From Phyllobacterium sp. OV277 (lineage in GTDB: Bacteria; Pseudomonadota; Alphaproteobacteria; Rhizobiales; Rhizobiaceae): DNA of 64,000 bases. A program made the position numbers and the translations under genes. Of the stretch, positions 38,150-46,354 are shown piece by piece (position 1 is the first letter of the stretch; each line of letters opens with the position of its first letter). The notes beneath the pieces were generated by a model. That model was not told the origin of the DNA. It saw only the letters and a program-made list of their open reading frames with translations, and did no database searches. The stretch covers positions 62,001 to 126,000 of the forward strand of contig NZ_FNIY01000002.1 of the NCBI RefSeq assembly GCF_900104355.1, given 5' to 3'.

Positions 38150-38206
38150 GCCAAGCCCCACCCTTTCTGATTTTTCTTCAGTCTTAGTCGGTGAGACTTG
38201 CGCCAA

Positions 38207-39295
38207 TCATTCGTCCATTTCGGCAGGTTCATCCGCCGCGCCTTGCCGCGGGGTGCGCGGACGGCGCTCGGCATGGCGCAGTGGTACGATGCGAACCTTG
38301 CGGATACGGCGCGGATCGGCTTCCAGCACATGGAACTCATAGCCGGGAACCGCCTGCACCATTTCGCCGCGCACGGGAATGCGCCCAAGGATCGAGAAGA
38401 TCAAACCGCCGACCGTATCCACATCCTCGCCATGTTCGCCAACCACGAAGCCCGAGCCGATTTTTGCGGCGATCTCTTCAAGATCGGCACGCGCGTCGGC
38501 AATGAAGATACCTTCCGGCTCTTCCATGATCATCACTTCATCGTCGTCATGCTCGTCTTCAATATTGCCGACGACCATTTCCACAATATCTTCCAGTGAT
38601 ACCAAACCATCGGTACCGCCATATTCATCGATGACAAGCGCAATCTGGATGCGCTGCGCCTGCATGCGGCCCATCAGATCATTGGCCAGCATCGAAGGCG
38701 GCACAAACAGAATCGGGCGCATCAGGCTGAGTTCGGCAATCGTCTTGGTCAGTTCGACGTTGCCCAGATCAAACTTGGCAGCAGCGGGCGCTTTCGGTGC
38801 CTTGGCCGACGTACGCCGCTGGGTCTTCACCCGCGAAATCTTGGTGATGTGATTGACCACATCCCGGATGTGGACCATGCCACGCGGATCATCCAGGGTT
38901 TCAGCAAAGACAGGCATACGCGAATGGCCGGATTTTTCGAAAACCTCAAGCAGATCGCCAAGGGTTGTGGTGATATCAACCGCTTCGATATCGGCACGCG
39001 GAATCATCACATCCTCCACGCGCAATTCGCGCAGGCGCAGGATGTTGTGCAGCATGGCACGCTCTTCCGGCGAGAATGCCGTATCGCCATGATCGGTGCC
39101 AGCCAGCGCCGCATCGATATCCTCTCGCAAGGATGTACCCGGGCGAGCGCGCAGGAATGGAAAAATTGCGGTGAGAAGCGAGCGCTTTTCAGTGGCGGGC
39201 GCTCTGGTGCTACTTTGCCCCTCGGCGTCACTCTCCTGCCCGGTTATGCCCTTTGCGGGTGCGGCAGGATCGTTCTGGTGCGACGTGTCAGACAT
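38207..39295 (-). CDS. corC: CBS-domain protein of the CorC/HlyC family
   Basis: A 362-residue cytoplasmic protein with two CBS domains (MIPRADIEAVDITTTLGDLLEVFEKSGHSRMPVFAETLDDPRGMVHIRDV, then MRPILFVPPSMLANDLMGRMQAQRIQIALVIDEYGGTDGLVSLEDIVEMVVGNIEDEHD). A transporter-associated C-terminal domain (CorC_HlyC) follows. The family is linked to magnesium/cobalt efflux, although its haemolysin label is historical. The N-terminal 50 residues and the segment between the CBS domains are low complexity. The ATG at 39295 lies 6 bases after the ybeY stop. It is conserved next to ybeY and lnt in many proteobacteria. Confidence 0.92.
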   Translation of the reverse strand: MSDTSHQNDPAAPAKGITGQESDAEGQSSTRAPATEKRSLLTAIFPFLRARPGTSLREDIDAALAGTDHGDTAFSPEERAMLHNILRLRELRVEDVMIPRADIEAVDITTTLGDLLEVFEKSGHSRMPVFAETLDDPRGMVHIRDVVNHITKISRVKTQRRTSAKAPKAPAAAKFDLGNVELTKTIAELSLMRPILFVPPSMLANDLMGRMQAQRIQIALVIDEYGGTDGLVSLEDIVEMVVGNIEDEHDDDEVMIMEEPEGIFIADARADLEEIAAKIGSGFVVGEHGEDVDTVGGLIFSILGRIPVRGEMVQAVPGYEFHVLEADPRRIRKVRIVPLRHAERRPRTPRQGAADEPAEMDE

Positions 39296-39300
39296 GGTCC

Positions 39301-39798
39301 TCAATCGGATTGATCGTCAGAGACCGATAGCGCATATGGGTCGGGAATGGCAAGATGCGCAAGAATTTTACGCTCCAGTCCCTCCATCTCTTCCGCTTCG
39401 CTCTCAACAATATGATCATAACCGAGCAGGTGCAGAAATCCATGCACGATCAGGTGGGTCAGATGGTGGTCAAACGGCTTCTGCTCGTCAATCGCTTCGC
39501 GCTCAACCGTTTCCCGCGCAATAACGATATCGCCAAGCATCGGCCCCGGCTTTTGACCCGGCTTGATGGGGAAGGCCGGAAATGACAGGACATTGGTCGG
39601 CTTGTCCTTTTCGCGCCAGTCATTGTTAAGCGCGCGGATTGCCGCATCATCGGTGAATACGAGGCTGAGTTCGCTTTCAGGCTGCGAGCCCCCGTCGAGA
39701 ATCTGCCACGCAGCAGCAATGGCCCGTTCTGCAAACGTGCGCAGTTCCAACTCATCGGCCCAGCCGTCTGTCTCAACCAGAATATCGATATCGATCAA
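39301..39798 (-). CDS. ybeY: Endoribonuclease YbeY
   Basis: YbeY is a metal-dependent endoribonuclease needed for 16S rRNA 3'-end maturation and ribosome quality control. It has 165 residues. The zinc-binding motif is the three-His cluster [15 protein letters not shown] near 116-130, and the [32 protein letters not shown] segment near 43-74 is typical. The normal phoH-ybeY-corC order is kept except for one small gene inserted between phoH and ybeY, only two bases upstream. Confidence 0.95.
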   Translation of the reverse strand: MIDIDILVETDGWADELELRTFAERAIAAAWQILDGGSQPESELSLVFTDDAAIRALNNDWREKDKPTNVLSFPAFPIKPGQKPGPMLGDIVIARETVEREAIDEQKPFDHHLTHLIVHGFLHLLGYDHIVESEAEEMEGLERKILAHLAIPDPYALSVSDDQSD

Positions 39799-39800
39799 AA

Positions 39801-40187
39801 CTAAGTCCTCGTCGGCGAATGACCGGATACACCTTCACGAAATTCTGCCGTCACTTCTATCTCATCAACGATCGCCTCATTAAAGCGGGGCAAATCTTCC
39901 GCCGGTATCCAATATTCAAGATGCGCCTTACCGCCTGCTTCTTGAATAGCATACTGATTGAGATAGTCCTTCCTGACGTGGAAACGGGTTACAAAACCCG
40001 CGCCACTCGCCGGAACATTCCAATCACGCGCGATTTTGACTGCATAGTCTTCAGACAGCACGGGATAAAAGATCGGTTGATCTGGCAATCTTGGCGGAAA
40101 AGCACGCATTCCCGCTTGCCTGATCAATTCAAGCTCCAGCGGCCCAACGGGCCGCCACAGCAGTACAGTTTCTATAGTGCCGCTCAT
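39801..40187 (-). CDS. Conserved protein of unknown function between phoH and ybeY
   Basis: A 128-residue soluble protein. Visible features are [37 protein letters not shown] near 8-44, [31 protein letters not shown] near 46-76 and [23 protein letters not shown] near 89-111. Proteins with this pattern are, from memory, sometimes labelled ADP-ribosylation/crystallin J1, although nothing here shows ADP-ribosylhydrolase residues. Its start overlaps the phoH stop (TAATG), and ybeY begins two bases after its stop. It is therefore an integral part of the operon. It could take part in RNA or ribosome processing with these neighbours (inference). Confidence 0.8.
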   Translation of the reverse strand: MSGTIETVLLWRPVGPLELELIRQAGMRAFPPRLPDQPIFYPVLSEDYAVKIARDWNVPASGAGFVTRFHVRKDYLNQYAIQEAGGKAHLEYWIPAEDLPRFNEAIVDEIEVTAEFREGVSGHSPTRT

Positions 40188-41206
40188 TAAGGCTTGGCAC
40201 CTTCCTTATCATAGGCCCGGACGATTGCCGCTACGAGCGGATGACGGACAACGTCCACATCCGAGAACCGAACGGTGACAATGCCGCTGACGCCTTCGAG
40301 AATTCTCAGCGCCTCGACAAGACCGGATTTTTGGCCGGGTGGCAGATCGACCTGGCTCGGATCGCCTGTGATGATCATGCGGCCGTTTTCACCCAGCCGG
40401 GTCAGGAACATTTTCATCTGCATCGCTGTCGTATTCTGCGCTTCATCAAGAATGATGGCAGAGTGTCCCAGCGTACGTCCGCGCATGAACGCGAGCGGTG
40501 CAATTTCGATCACACCGGCAGCAATTGCCCGTTCCACCTTATCGGCAGGCATCATGTCGTAAAGTGCGTCATAAAGCGGCCGCAGATAGGGATCGACCTT
40601 TTCCTTCATATCGCCGGGCAGGAAGCCCAGACGCTCACCCGCTTCGACAGCTGGACGGGAAAGAATAATCCGGTCCACCAGACCGCGCTCGAGAAGCATG
40701 GCCGCATGGGCAACCGCGAGATAGGTCTTGCCGGTACCGGCAGGTCCAACACCGAACACCATTTCGGAGCGGTCGAGCGCCCGCATATAGGCATCCTGCG
40801 TCGGCGTGCGGGCAAAAATGGTTTTCTTGCGAGTCGATATCTGGGCAGCAGCCATCTTGCTCTTGTTTTCCATGGTGGGAAGCGTCAACTGATCGTCAGC
40901 GGCAATAGCCATGCGCAAGGCACCATCCACATCGGAGGCTGAGATGTCATGGCCTTTCTGCAGCTGTTCATAAAGCTGGTCGAGAGTCCTGCGGGCCTGT
41001 TCCGTCGCACCGGGTTCGCCGCGAATGGCAAGCTGGTTGCCCTTGGATCGGACATCCACACCCAGTTTCTGTTCAATGCGGGCAAGGTTCTCGTCGAACT
41101 GACCGAACAGGGCACTTGCCAGCCGGTTATTATCAAATGTCAGTACGATATGCGCCAGATCCGAGGCTCCTGATGGAGCGGGTTTCAGCTTTTCGGTGGC
41201 GGTCAA
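40187..41206 (-). CDS. phoH: PhoH-like ATPase
   Basis: A 339-residue cytoplasmic ATPase of the PhoH/YbeZ family, associated with YbeY in ribosome maturation. An N-terminal KH-like segment (about 18-95: VLTFDNNRLASALFGQFDENLARIEQKLGVDVRSKGNQLAIRGEP) is followed by the P-loop GPAGTGKTYLAVAHAAML near 153-170. Walker B is AIILDEAQNTTAMQMKMFLTRLGENGRMIITGD, and RFSDVDVVRHPLVAAIVRAY is near the end. It is 31 bases after miaB, an order (miaB-phoH-ybeY) conserved across proteobacteria. Confidence 0.95.
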   Translation of the reverse strand: MTATEKLKPAPSGASDLAHIVLTFDNNRLASALFGQFDENLARIEQKLGVDVRSKGNQLAIRGEPGATEQARRTLDQLYEQLQKGHDISASDVDGALRMAIAADDQLTLPTMENKSKMAAAQISTRKKTIFARTPTQDAYMRALDRSEMVFGVGPAGTGKTYLAVAHAAMLLERGLVDRIILSRPAVEAGERLGFLPGDMKEKVDPYLRPLYDALYDMMPADKVERAIAAGVIEIAPLAFMRGRTLGHSAIILDEAQNTTAMQMKMFLTRLGENGRMIITGDPSQVDLPPGQKSGLVEALRILEGVSGIVTVRFSDVDVVRHPLVAAIVRAYDKEGAKP

Positions 41207-41237
41207 TCGGCTCTCCTTACCAAAAGGTGTTCAGTCC

Positions 41238-42677
41238 TTATATAGTCCCATCGCCCGTAGTTTCCATCTCACGAACCCCAACCAGACTGTTGGTTCCTGT
41301 GCTGATGATTCGTACCCTGATTATGTCGCCGATTTCGCCGCCATGTACATCGATAATTACAGGTTGTAACCAAGGAGATCGTCCAACCATCTGTCCCGGC
41401 TGCCGCCCAGCCTTTTCAATCAGCACATCCATGGTCTTGCCGACGAGACTGCGCTGGAAGGCGTATTGCTGTTCGGACAGCAATGCCTGCAAGCGCTGCA
41501 GCCTTTCATCCTTCACTACTTCAGGAACGTGATCATCCATATCGGCACCCGGCGTGCCGGGGCGCGGCGAATATTTGAAGGAATAGGCGGCGGCATAGGT
41601 GACATCGCGCACGATTTGAAGCGTCGCCTCAAAATCCTCTTCCGTTTCACCGGGGAAGCCGACAATGAAATCACCTGACAGGGCAATATCAGAACGCGCA
41701 TCGCGAATCCGATCAATAAGCCTGACATAATCCGCAGCTGTATGTTTGCGGTTCATCGCCTTGAGGATGCGATCTGAGCCTGATTGCACCGGCAGATGCA
41801 GATAGGGCATCAGCATAGGCAGGTCGCGATGGGCGTGGATCAGCGTATCGTCCATATCGCGCGGGTGGCTGGTCACGTAGCGCAAACGCGCAATGCCGGG
41901 GATTTCTGCGAGCCGGTAAAGCAATTCGCCCAAACCCCATTCGCGTCCATCGGGACCCTCGCCGTGCCATGCATTGACGTTCTGGCCGAGCAGGGTCAGT
42001 TCACGCACACCGGCATCCGCAAGCTTTTCGGCTTCCTTCAATATCTGCGCAACAGGGCGCGAGACTTCCGAACCACGGGTATAGGGCACGACGCAGAAGG
42101 TGCAGAACTTGTCGCACCCTTCCTGAACAGTCAGAAAAGCGGTCACACCACGGCTTCTGGTCTGTTCCTTGCGCGGCGCAGGCAGATGCTCGAACTTGTC
42201 TTCAATGGCATATTCGGTTTCAACAACCCGTTCGCCCTGACGCACGCGGGCAAGCGCCTGCGGCAGCCGATGATAAGTTTGCGGTCCAACCACCAGATCA
42301 ACCACCGGTGCCCGGCGCGTGATCTCGTCACCCTCAGCCTGTGCCACGCAGCCCGCCACGCCGACAGTCAGTTCGCGGCCTTCTTTGGCGCGGGCGTCCT
42401 TCATCTTGCGCAAACGGCCCAGCGCTGAATAGAGCTTTTCGGAAGCTTTTTCGCGGATGTGGCAGGTGTTGATCAGCACCAGATCGGCGTCATCAGCCGT
42501 ATCGGTGGGTGTATAGCCCTCGGCGGCCAGACTGTCCGTCATGCGCTGGCTGTCATAGACATTCATCTGGCAGCCATAGGTCTTCACATAGACCTTGCGC
42601 GTATTGGCAAGGGCCGGTGAAATTGCTGCGGGTCCGGATGTCTCGTCCGGTTTATGAGAGATGCTGATATCGTCCAT
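41238..42677 (-). CDS. miaB: tRNA-2-methylthio-N6-dimethylallyladenosine synthase MiaB
   Basis: MiaB is a radical-SAM enzyme that methylthiolates A37 of tRNA. In 479 residues it shows the N-terminal UPF0004 domain with its three cluster cysteines (YGCQMN, NTCHIR, AGCVAQ). The radical-SAM [15 protein letters not shown] motif is near 178, and a TRAM domain lies at the C-terminus (about 405-470: [31 protein letters not shown]). It is 9 bases after plsC and upstream of phoH, so it is surely in one operon. Confidence 0.96.
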   Translation of the reverse strand: MDDISISHKPDETSGPAAISPALANTRKVYVKTYGCQMNVYDSQRMTDSLAAEGYTPTDTADDADLVLINTCHIREKASEKLYSALGRLRKMKDARAKEGRELTVGVAGCVAQAEGDEITRRAPVVDLVVGPQTYHRLPQALARVRQGERVVETEYAIEDKFEHLPAPRKEQTRSRGVTAFLTVQEGCDKFCTFCVVPYTRGSEVSRPVAQILKEAEKLADAGVRELTLLGQNVNAWHGEGPDGREWGLGELLYRLAEIPGIARLRYVTSHPRDMDDTLIHAHRDLPMLMPYLHLPVQSGSDRILKAMNRKHTAADYVRLIDRIRDARSDIALSGDFIVGFPGETEEDFEATLQIVRDVTYAAAYSFKYSPRPGTPGADMDDHVPEVVKDERLQRLQALLSEQQYAFQRSLVGKTMDVLIEKAGRQPGQMVGRSPWLQPVIIDVHGGEIGDIIRVRIISTGTNSLVGVREMETTGDGTI

Positions 42678-42686
42678 GCGAGGCTT

Positions 42687-43556
42687 CTAAAGCTTTTTAT
42701 CGTCTTTGAGAATAGCAGAGTCAGGGAGAATGGCCGTCTCGGGGTTTTCCACGCGAGGCGTAACCAGATCGCGTCCGAGCAGTGATGACAACATCATCGC
42801 CCTCACCCGCTCCTCCATCAACCGTGCCAGGGTCTTGCGATTGGTCTTGGCATCGATGGTTATCGGTTCGCCAAACCAGACATCAACGTCAATCGCACCA
42901 TCCTTCAAAAGCCCGATCAGGCTTGGTCCCAAAGGCACATCACCCGGCCACGAAATCAACGGGCGATGAAACCGTCCCATGGGCACGCCATGCACCCGCG
43001 TATAGGCAATGGCCACGGGTTGCACTGTGACTGTTTCAACGCTTGTTTCGCGAATAGCCACCTGTGCAGCGCCAAAGAGCGAGGTTTTGAAAGGCAATAC
43101 ACGATTGCCGTCAGACGTTGTACCTTCGGCGAACAGCACCATGACATCACCGGCGGCAAGGCGCGTGGCAATCTCGCTCGCCTGATCATGGGTCTTGCCG
43201 CGTTTTTCACGCTCAACGAAGACAGAGCGTTGCAGCTTGGAAAGCATCCCGAACAACGGCCAGCTCGCAACTTCAATCTTGGCAATAAAAGACAATTCCT
43301 TGAGCGAACCCAGAATCACAATATCGGACCATGAGGCGTGATTGGCCGCCAGCAGCAATGGTCGCTCCGTTGCCATGTCACCATGCATGTGAATACGGAA
43401 GCCAAGCAATCTGGAGACAATACGATGGTAGAAAATGGGAAAGCTTTTGCGCAAACCCAAACCGGCCTTCAGGAAAAAATACTGCAAGGGTATCGAGATC
43501 GCAGTGATCAGGACGAATGCCGTTGCCGTTACGATGAAACGGGCCCATGCCATCAT
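42687..43556 (-). CDS. plsC: 1-acyl-sn-glycerol-3-phosphate acyltransferase
   Basis: An inner-membrane lysophosphatidate acyltransferase that completes phosphatidic acid synthesis. In 289 residues it has a hydrophobic N-terminus (about 5-30), the catalytic HX4D motif in ANHASWSDIVILG near 72-84, and the phosphate-binding VLFAEGTTSDGNRVLPFKTSLF block near 140-161. A lipid-substrate PVAIAYTRVHG segment follows. It lies one base after the rimI stop and 9 bases before miaB, so it is co-transcribed. Closest in size to the PlsC group linked to tsaB-rimI in Rhizobiales. Confidence 0.92.
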   Translation of the reverse strand: MMAWARFIVTATAFVLITAISIPLQYFFLKAGLGLRKSFPIFYHRIVSRLLGFRIHMHGDMATERPLLLAANHASWSDIVILGSLKELSFIAKIEVASWPLFGMLSKLQRSVFVEREKRGKTHDQASEIATRLAAGDVMVLFAEGTTSDGNRVLPFKTSLFGAAQVAIRETSVETVTVQPVAIAYTRVHGVPMGRFHRPLISWPGDVPLGPSLIGLLKDGAIDVDVWFGEPITIDAKTNRKTLARLMEERVRAMMLSSLLGRDLVTPRVENPETAILPDSAILKDDKKL

Positions 43557-43557
43557 A

Positions 43558-44061
43558 TCAGCGGACCTGCTTTAAATCGCGGCGCATTGTCAGGGCAGCT
43601 GAGCGCCCATCAGCGGTCTCATAATAGCCCGGACGCTTGCCGACCTGTTTAAAGCCAAGGCGACGATAGAGCGCCAGCGCCGGAATGTTCGTCTCATCGA
43701 CCTCAAGAAACAACATGTCTGCACGGGCATTGTGCAAATGGCGCAAGGTAGCATCCATCAAAGCGCGGCCAAGGCCGCGGCGTTGTGATGATGGTGCGAC
43801 GGCAATAGTCAGTATTTCGGCCTCATCAATCACAAGCCGAGCCAGCACAAAACCGCCCGGTGGTGCGGATCGGTTGCCCTCTTCCCGCGCGATGAATCCG
43901 AAGACATTTTCCTGCACGATCAGCGCATGGAATTCTTCATCGCTCCATGGCTTGCTGAAGGTCAGCATGTGCAGCTTTGCCAAATGGGTCGCATCGCCGC
44001 TCATCAATCGCTCGATGACAAAAGGGCGGTTTCGCAGATTGCCCAGGGGAAAACCCATCAT
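43558..44061 (-). CDS. rimI: Ribosomal-protein-S18-alanine N-acetyltransferase RimI
   Basis: A 167-residue GNAT acetyltransferase. It shows SKPWSDEEFHALIVQENVFGFIA near 32-54, the acetyl-CoA loop IAVAPSSQRRGLGRALMDATLRHL near 87-110 and LFLEVDETNIPALALYRRLGFKQVGKRPGYYE near 116-147. These are all typical of RimI, which acetylates the N-terminus of S18. Its start overlaps the tsaB stop by 4 bases. The tsaB-rimI pair is conserved and often leads to shared transcription. Confidence 0.92.
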   Translation of the reverse strand: MMGFPLGNLRNRPFVIERLMSGDATHLAKLHMLTFSKPWSDEEFHALIVQENVFGFIAREEGNRSAPPGGFVLARLVIDEAEILTIAVAPSSQRRGLGRALMDATLRHLHNARADMLFLEVDETNIPALALYRRLGFKQVGKRPGYYETADGRSAALTMRRDLKQVR

Positions 44062-44747
44062 TCCGCGACCTTCCTTTTCAACACGAAGCCCTGTTGGGGC
44101 TTAACATCAAGCCCGCGCAGATAAAGCGGTTTGGGCGCTTCGCCATTGATCTCGCTCAACGCGCCAAGGCGGGCAAAGGCTCCAATCGTTCCTGTCGATG
44201 TTGTCACAGCCACGTCCAGCTTCTGCTCAAGACCGGCGTTGACAAGCGCCGCACCCGAACCGGATAGTACCACATCATTCTGGCGTTCCGACAATGCGGT
44301 AAAAACCTCTGGCAGGGTCGTCACACCGGGCACCGAGCCAATCGAGCCATCTGACGCAAAGAATTGCGCATAAATCTCGTCCCGCCGCGCATCAATGATG
44401 GACAGCACAGGGCGTCCGGCAAATGTCTGCCGGGCATCATAAGCCAGCGCTTCAAGTGTGCTGATACCCACCACCGGACATTTCAGCGCGAGGCCGAACC
44501 CACGCGCCGTCGATACCCCGACACGCACACCTGTGAACGAGCCCGGACCAACGCTTACGGCAACTTTGCCGATTTCGCCGATTGATATGGCGGCTTCATT
44601 CAATGCCTGTTCGATAAATGCCATCAGATGTTCGGCATGCCCCTTGCCAATATCCTCACTGATTGCGGCGAGCATAGTCCCGGTTTCAACATCGAGAACA
44701 GCGACGGAGCAAAGAGTCGAAGCAGTATCAAGGGCAAGCAGTTTCAT
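44058..44747 (-). CDS. tsaB: tRNA threonylcarbamoyladenosine biosynthesis protein TsaB
   Basis: TsaB is the inactive-homologue partner of TsaD needed for t6A37 tRNA modification. In 229 residues it shows the ASKHA-type fold: MKLLALDTASTLCSVAVLD at the start, IGKGHAEHLMAFIEQAL, VSVGPGSFTGVRVGVSTARGFGLAL near 66-90, and VPGVTTLPEVFTAL. The ATG at 44747 is chosen because the core begins there; an upstream in-frame codon is six residues earlier. It is first in the minus-strand cluster tsaB-rimI-plsC-miaB-phoH-x-ybeY-corC-lnt. The vapBC module lies just upstream. Confidence 0.93.
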   Translation of the reverse strand: MKLLALDTASTLCSVAVLDVETGTMLAAISEDIGKGHAEHLMAFIEQALNEAAISIGEIGKVAVSVGPGSFTGVRVGVSTARGFGLALKCPVVGISTLEALAYDARQTFAGRPVLSIIDARRDEIYAQFFASDGSIGSVPGVTTLPEVFTALSERQNDVVLSGSGAALVNAGLEQKLDVAVTTSTGTIGAFARLGALSEINGEAPKPLYLRGLDVKPQQGFVLKRKVAE

Positions 44748-44828
44748 GACCAATCGCGTAAACAAGAATCAGCCAGCAAACAAGGTGTGTTCGCTTGACG
44801 ATGCAAATTCTCGTTCATGGTGTCGTGA

Positions 44829-45197
44829 TTAGTGAAAATCAGCTTGGAGCTGTAGACGAGTTGCAGCCGCAGCCAATCTTTTGTCTCTTGTCCATAACCG
44901 TGTGCCGGGCGTCAGCCGTGTTGCAGCCAGCAAGTGCACATCCACATAGCCGATACCAAGACCAAAGATTGTTTCAGCGTCAATGAAATATAAGATCTCT
45001 TTGTCATCGGCCACCTGTACTTTCGGCAAATCCTGAAGGCTGTTCAAAATGAGTTCACGCTGCCGCAAACTCCCCAAAGCTAGTTCCCCCACGATAAACG
45101 GATGGATTAATATTTGCCCAGTGTTGAGATGTCGTACCAACTCCGCATCGCCGTAACGCAGATGATCTATCCATACTGAAGTGTCGGCGAGGATCAT
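44829..45197 (-). CDS. vapC: VapC-type PIN-domain toxin
   Basis: A 122-residue PIN-domain ribonuclease. The metal-binding acidic residues are visible: Asp5 (LADTSVWIDHL), Glu38 (FIVGELALG), Asp86 (GIGYVDVHLLAA) and Asp105 (LWTRDKRL). VapC toxins cleave tRNA or rRNA to stop translation; the target here is unknown. Its start codon overlaps the stop of the antitoxin gene (ATGA), as usual for vapBC. It lies between tsaB and a DUF2066 gene, a place that is otherwise core, so it looks like an inserted module. Base composition is more AT-rich by eye than its neighbours. Confidence 0.9.
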   Translation of the reverse strand: MILADTSVWIDHLRYGDAELVRHLNTGQILIHPFIVGELALGSLRQRELILNSLQDLPKVQVADDKEILYFIDAETIFGLGIGYVDVHLLAATRLTPGTRLWTRDKRLAAAATRLQLQADFH

Positions 45198-45400
45198 TCT
45201 TGAACGTCCGGCATAACTTGACGCCGGGGTATAGTGTTCAAATCAGGTTCACTCCCACCCAGAAGTGCCAATCTACGGGCACTCTCACTGTTGATCAAAG
45301 CCTTGAGGGCCGCACGCATAAGTGCGGATTTTTCCCGCAAGCCCGTGTATTCCTGTGCCTTGGCAACCAAATCATCATCGAGAGCAAGTGTGGTACGCAT
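45194..45400 (-). CDS. vapB: VapB-type antitoxin
   Basis: A 68-residue antitoxin starting MRTTLALDDDLVAKAQEYTG, the ribbon-helix-helix start typical of VapB partners of PIN toxins. It continues with LREKSALMRAALKALINSESARRLALLGGSEPD and a tail that would wrap the toxin. AAGGA eight bases upstream favours the ATG at 45400; an ATG two codons earlier (45406) is also in frame. The stop overlaps the vapC start. The pair probably represses its own promoter in 45401-45475 (family knowledge). Confidence 0.88.
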   Translation of the reverse strand: MRTTLALDDDLVAKAQEYTGLREKSALMRAALKALINSESARRLALLGGSEPDLNTIPRRQVMPDVQE

Positions 45401-45475
45401 CTTCATATTCCTTGATAGGCACGATTTTAGCATCAAATGATGCCTTAAACAATGCGTACTAAGGTTAACCTCTTG

Positions 45476-46318
45476 CTATTTTGGCTGGCCGTGGCCGGAC
45501 AAAACCTGTAGGGCGCCACGCATTCCGTTGCGAAAGGCATCATCGAAGCTAACACCACGGATTTGCCAGTGAAACGTTTTATGCCGGCCATTGATCCGCC
45601 AATCGGCAACCCAGCCCATCGCCTCATTGCTCCACACCAGCACACCGGAAAGCGCTGTATCACCTATCCCGCTCTTTGCAGCGGCATTGAGTTCGGTAAG
45701 ATCAGCAGTCGGCAATGTCTGCACGGTCCAACCTTTTTGCGCCAATTGGGCTTTGGTCGGCAGTGCAATCGGCAGCCCAACTTTCGTAGCCGCAGCTTGA
45801 AGAGCGCTGCGCATGTCAGCGTCTTCTTCATTGTCACTCGTCATGACAAAAACGCGCTTGGGCGGCCTGATATCGAGAAATACCGCGACACGCGGTCTGG
45901 CTGCACGCCATGGTTGGCGTCCAAGCAAATTCAGTGACGAATCTACGGCAGTCTTGTTGAAATAGACGGTCAAATCCTGTGGACGATCGTAAGAACCCTG
46001 TTCGTCGTGTATAGGCTGGCCCGACAGGCGATCATGATATTCAAAGCGGGTGACAAGTCCTGCAACATTGGCTCCAAGCGCAATAGCCGCCGGATCGCCG
46101 ATCAGGCGGGGATCGCCAGAAACTTTCGCCAGTACATCTTGCAGGCATTGGGCAAGGCCAAGCGCTCTGTTTGCATCGCCGCGCCCTGTCACCACCGCCT
46201 GCGACTGGTAAAGATCGGCATCTGATGGATCATCCGCCGCAGCGGCGACCCCACTGCAGAGCAAAAGAACTGTCAGAATAGTGCCAAAAGTACGGGCAAG
46301 CGCTGTTTTGGTGTTCAT
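45476..46318 (-). CDS. DUF2066 exported protein
   Basis: A 280-residue protein with a signal peptide (about 1-27, cut after GVAAAA). The following SQAVVTGRGDANRALGLAQCLQDVLAKVSGDPRLIGD (about 40-75), then FEYHDRLSGQPIHDEQGSYDRPQDLTVYFNKTAVDSSLNLLGRQPWRAARPRVAVFLDI, matches the DUF2066 pattern from memory. The second half carries GVLVWSNEAMGWVADWRINGRHKTFHWQIRGVSFDDAFRNGMRGALQVLSG. It is probably periplasmic and of unknown function. It follows the HWE kinase by 36 bases, perhaps co-transcribed. Confidence 0.78.
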   Translation of the reverse strand: MNTKTALARTFGTILTVLLLCSGVAAAADDPSDADLYQSQAVVTGRGDANRALGLAQCLQDVLAKVSGDPRLIGDPAAIALGANVAGLVTRFEYHDRLSGQPIHDEQGSYDRPQDLTVYFNKTAVDSSLNLLGRQPWRAARPRVAVFLDIRPPKRVFVMTSDNEEDADMRSALQAAATKVGLPIALPTKAQLAQKGWTVQTLPTADLTELNAAAKSGIGDTALSGVLVWSNEAMGWVADWRINGRHKTFHWQIRGVSFDDAFRNGMRGALQVLSGHGQPK

Positions 46319-46354
46319 CCGATCTGCCCTTCCCTGCCGTTAAAAAGCGTCCAA

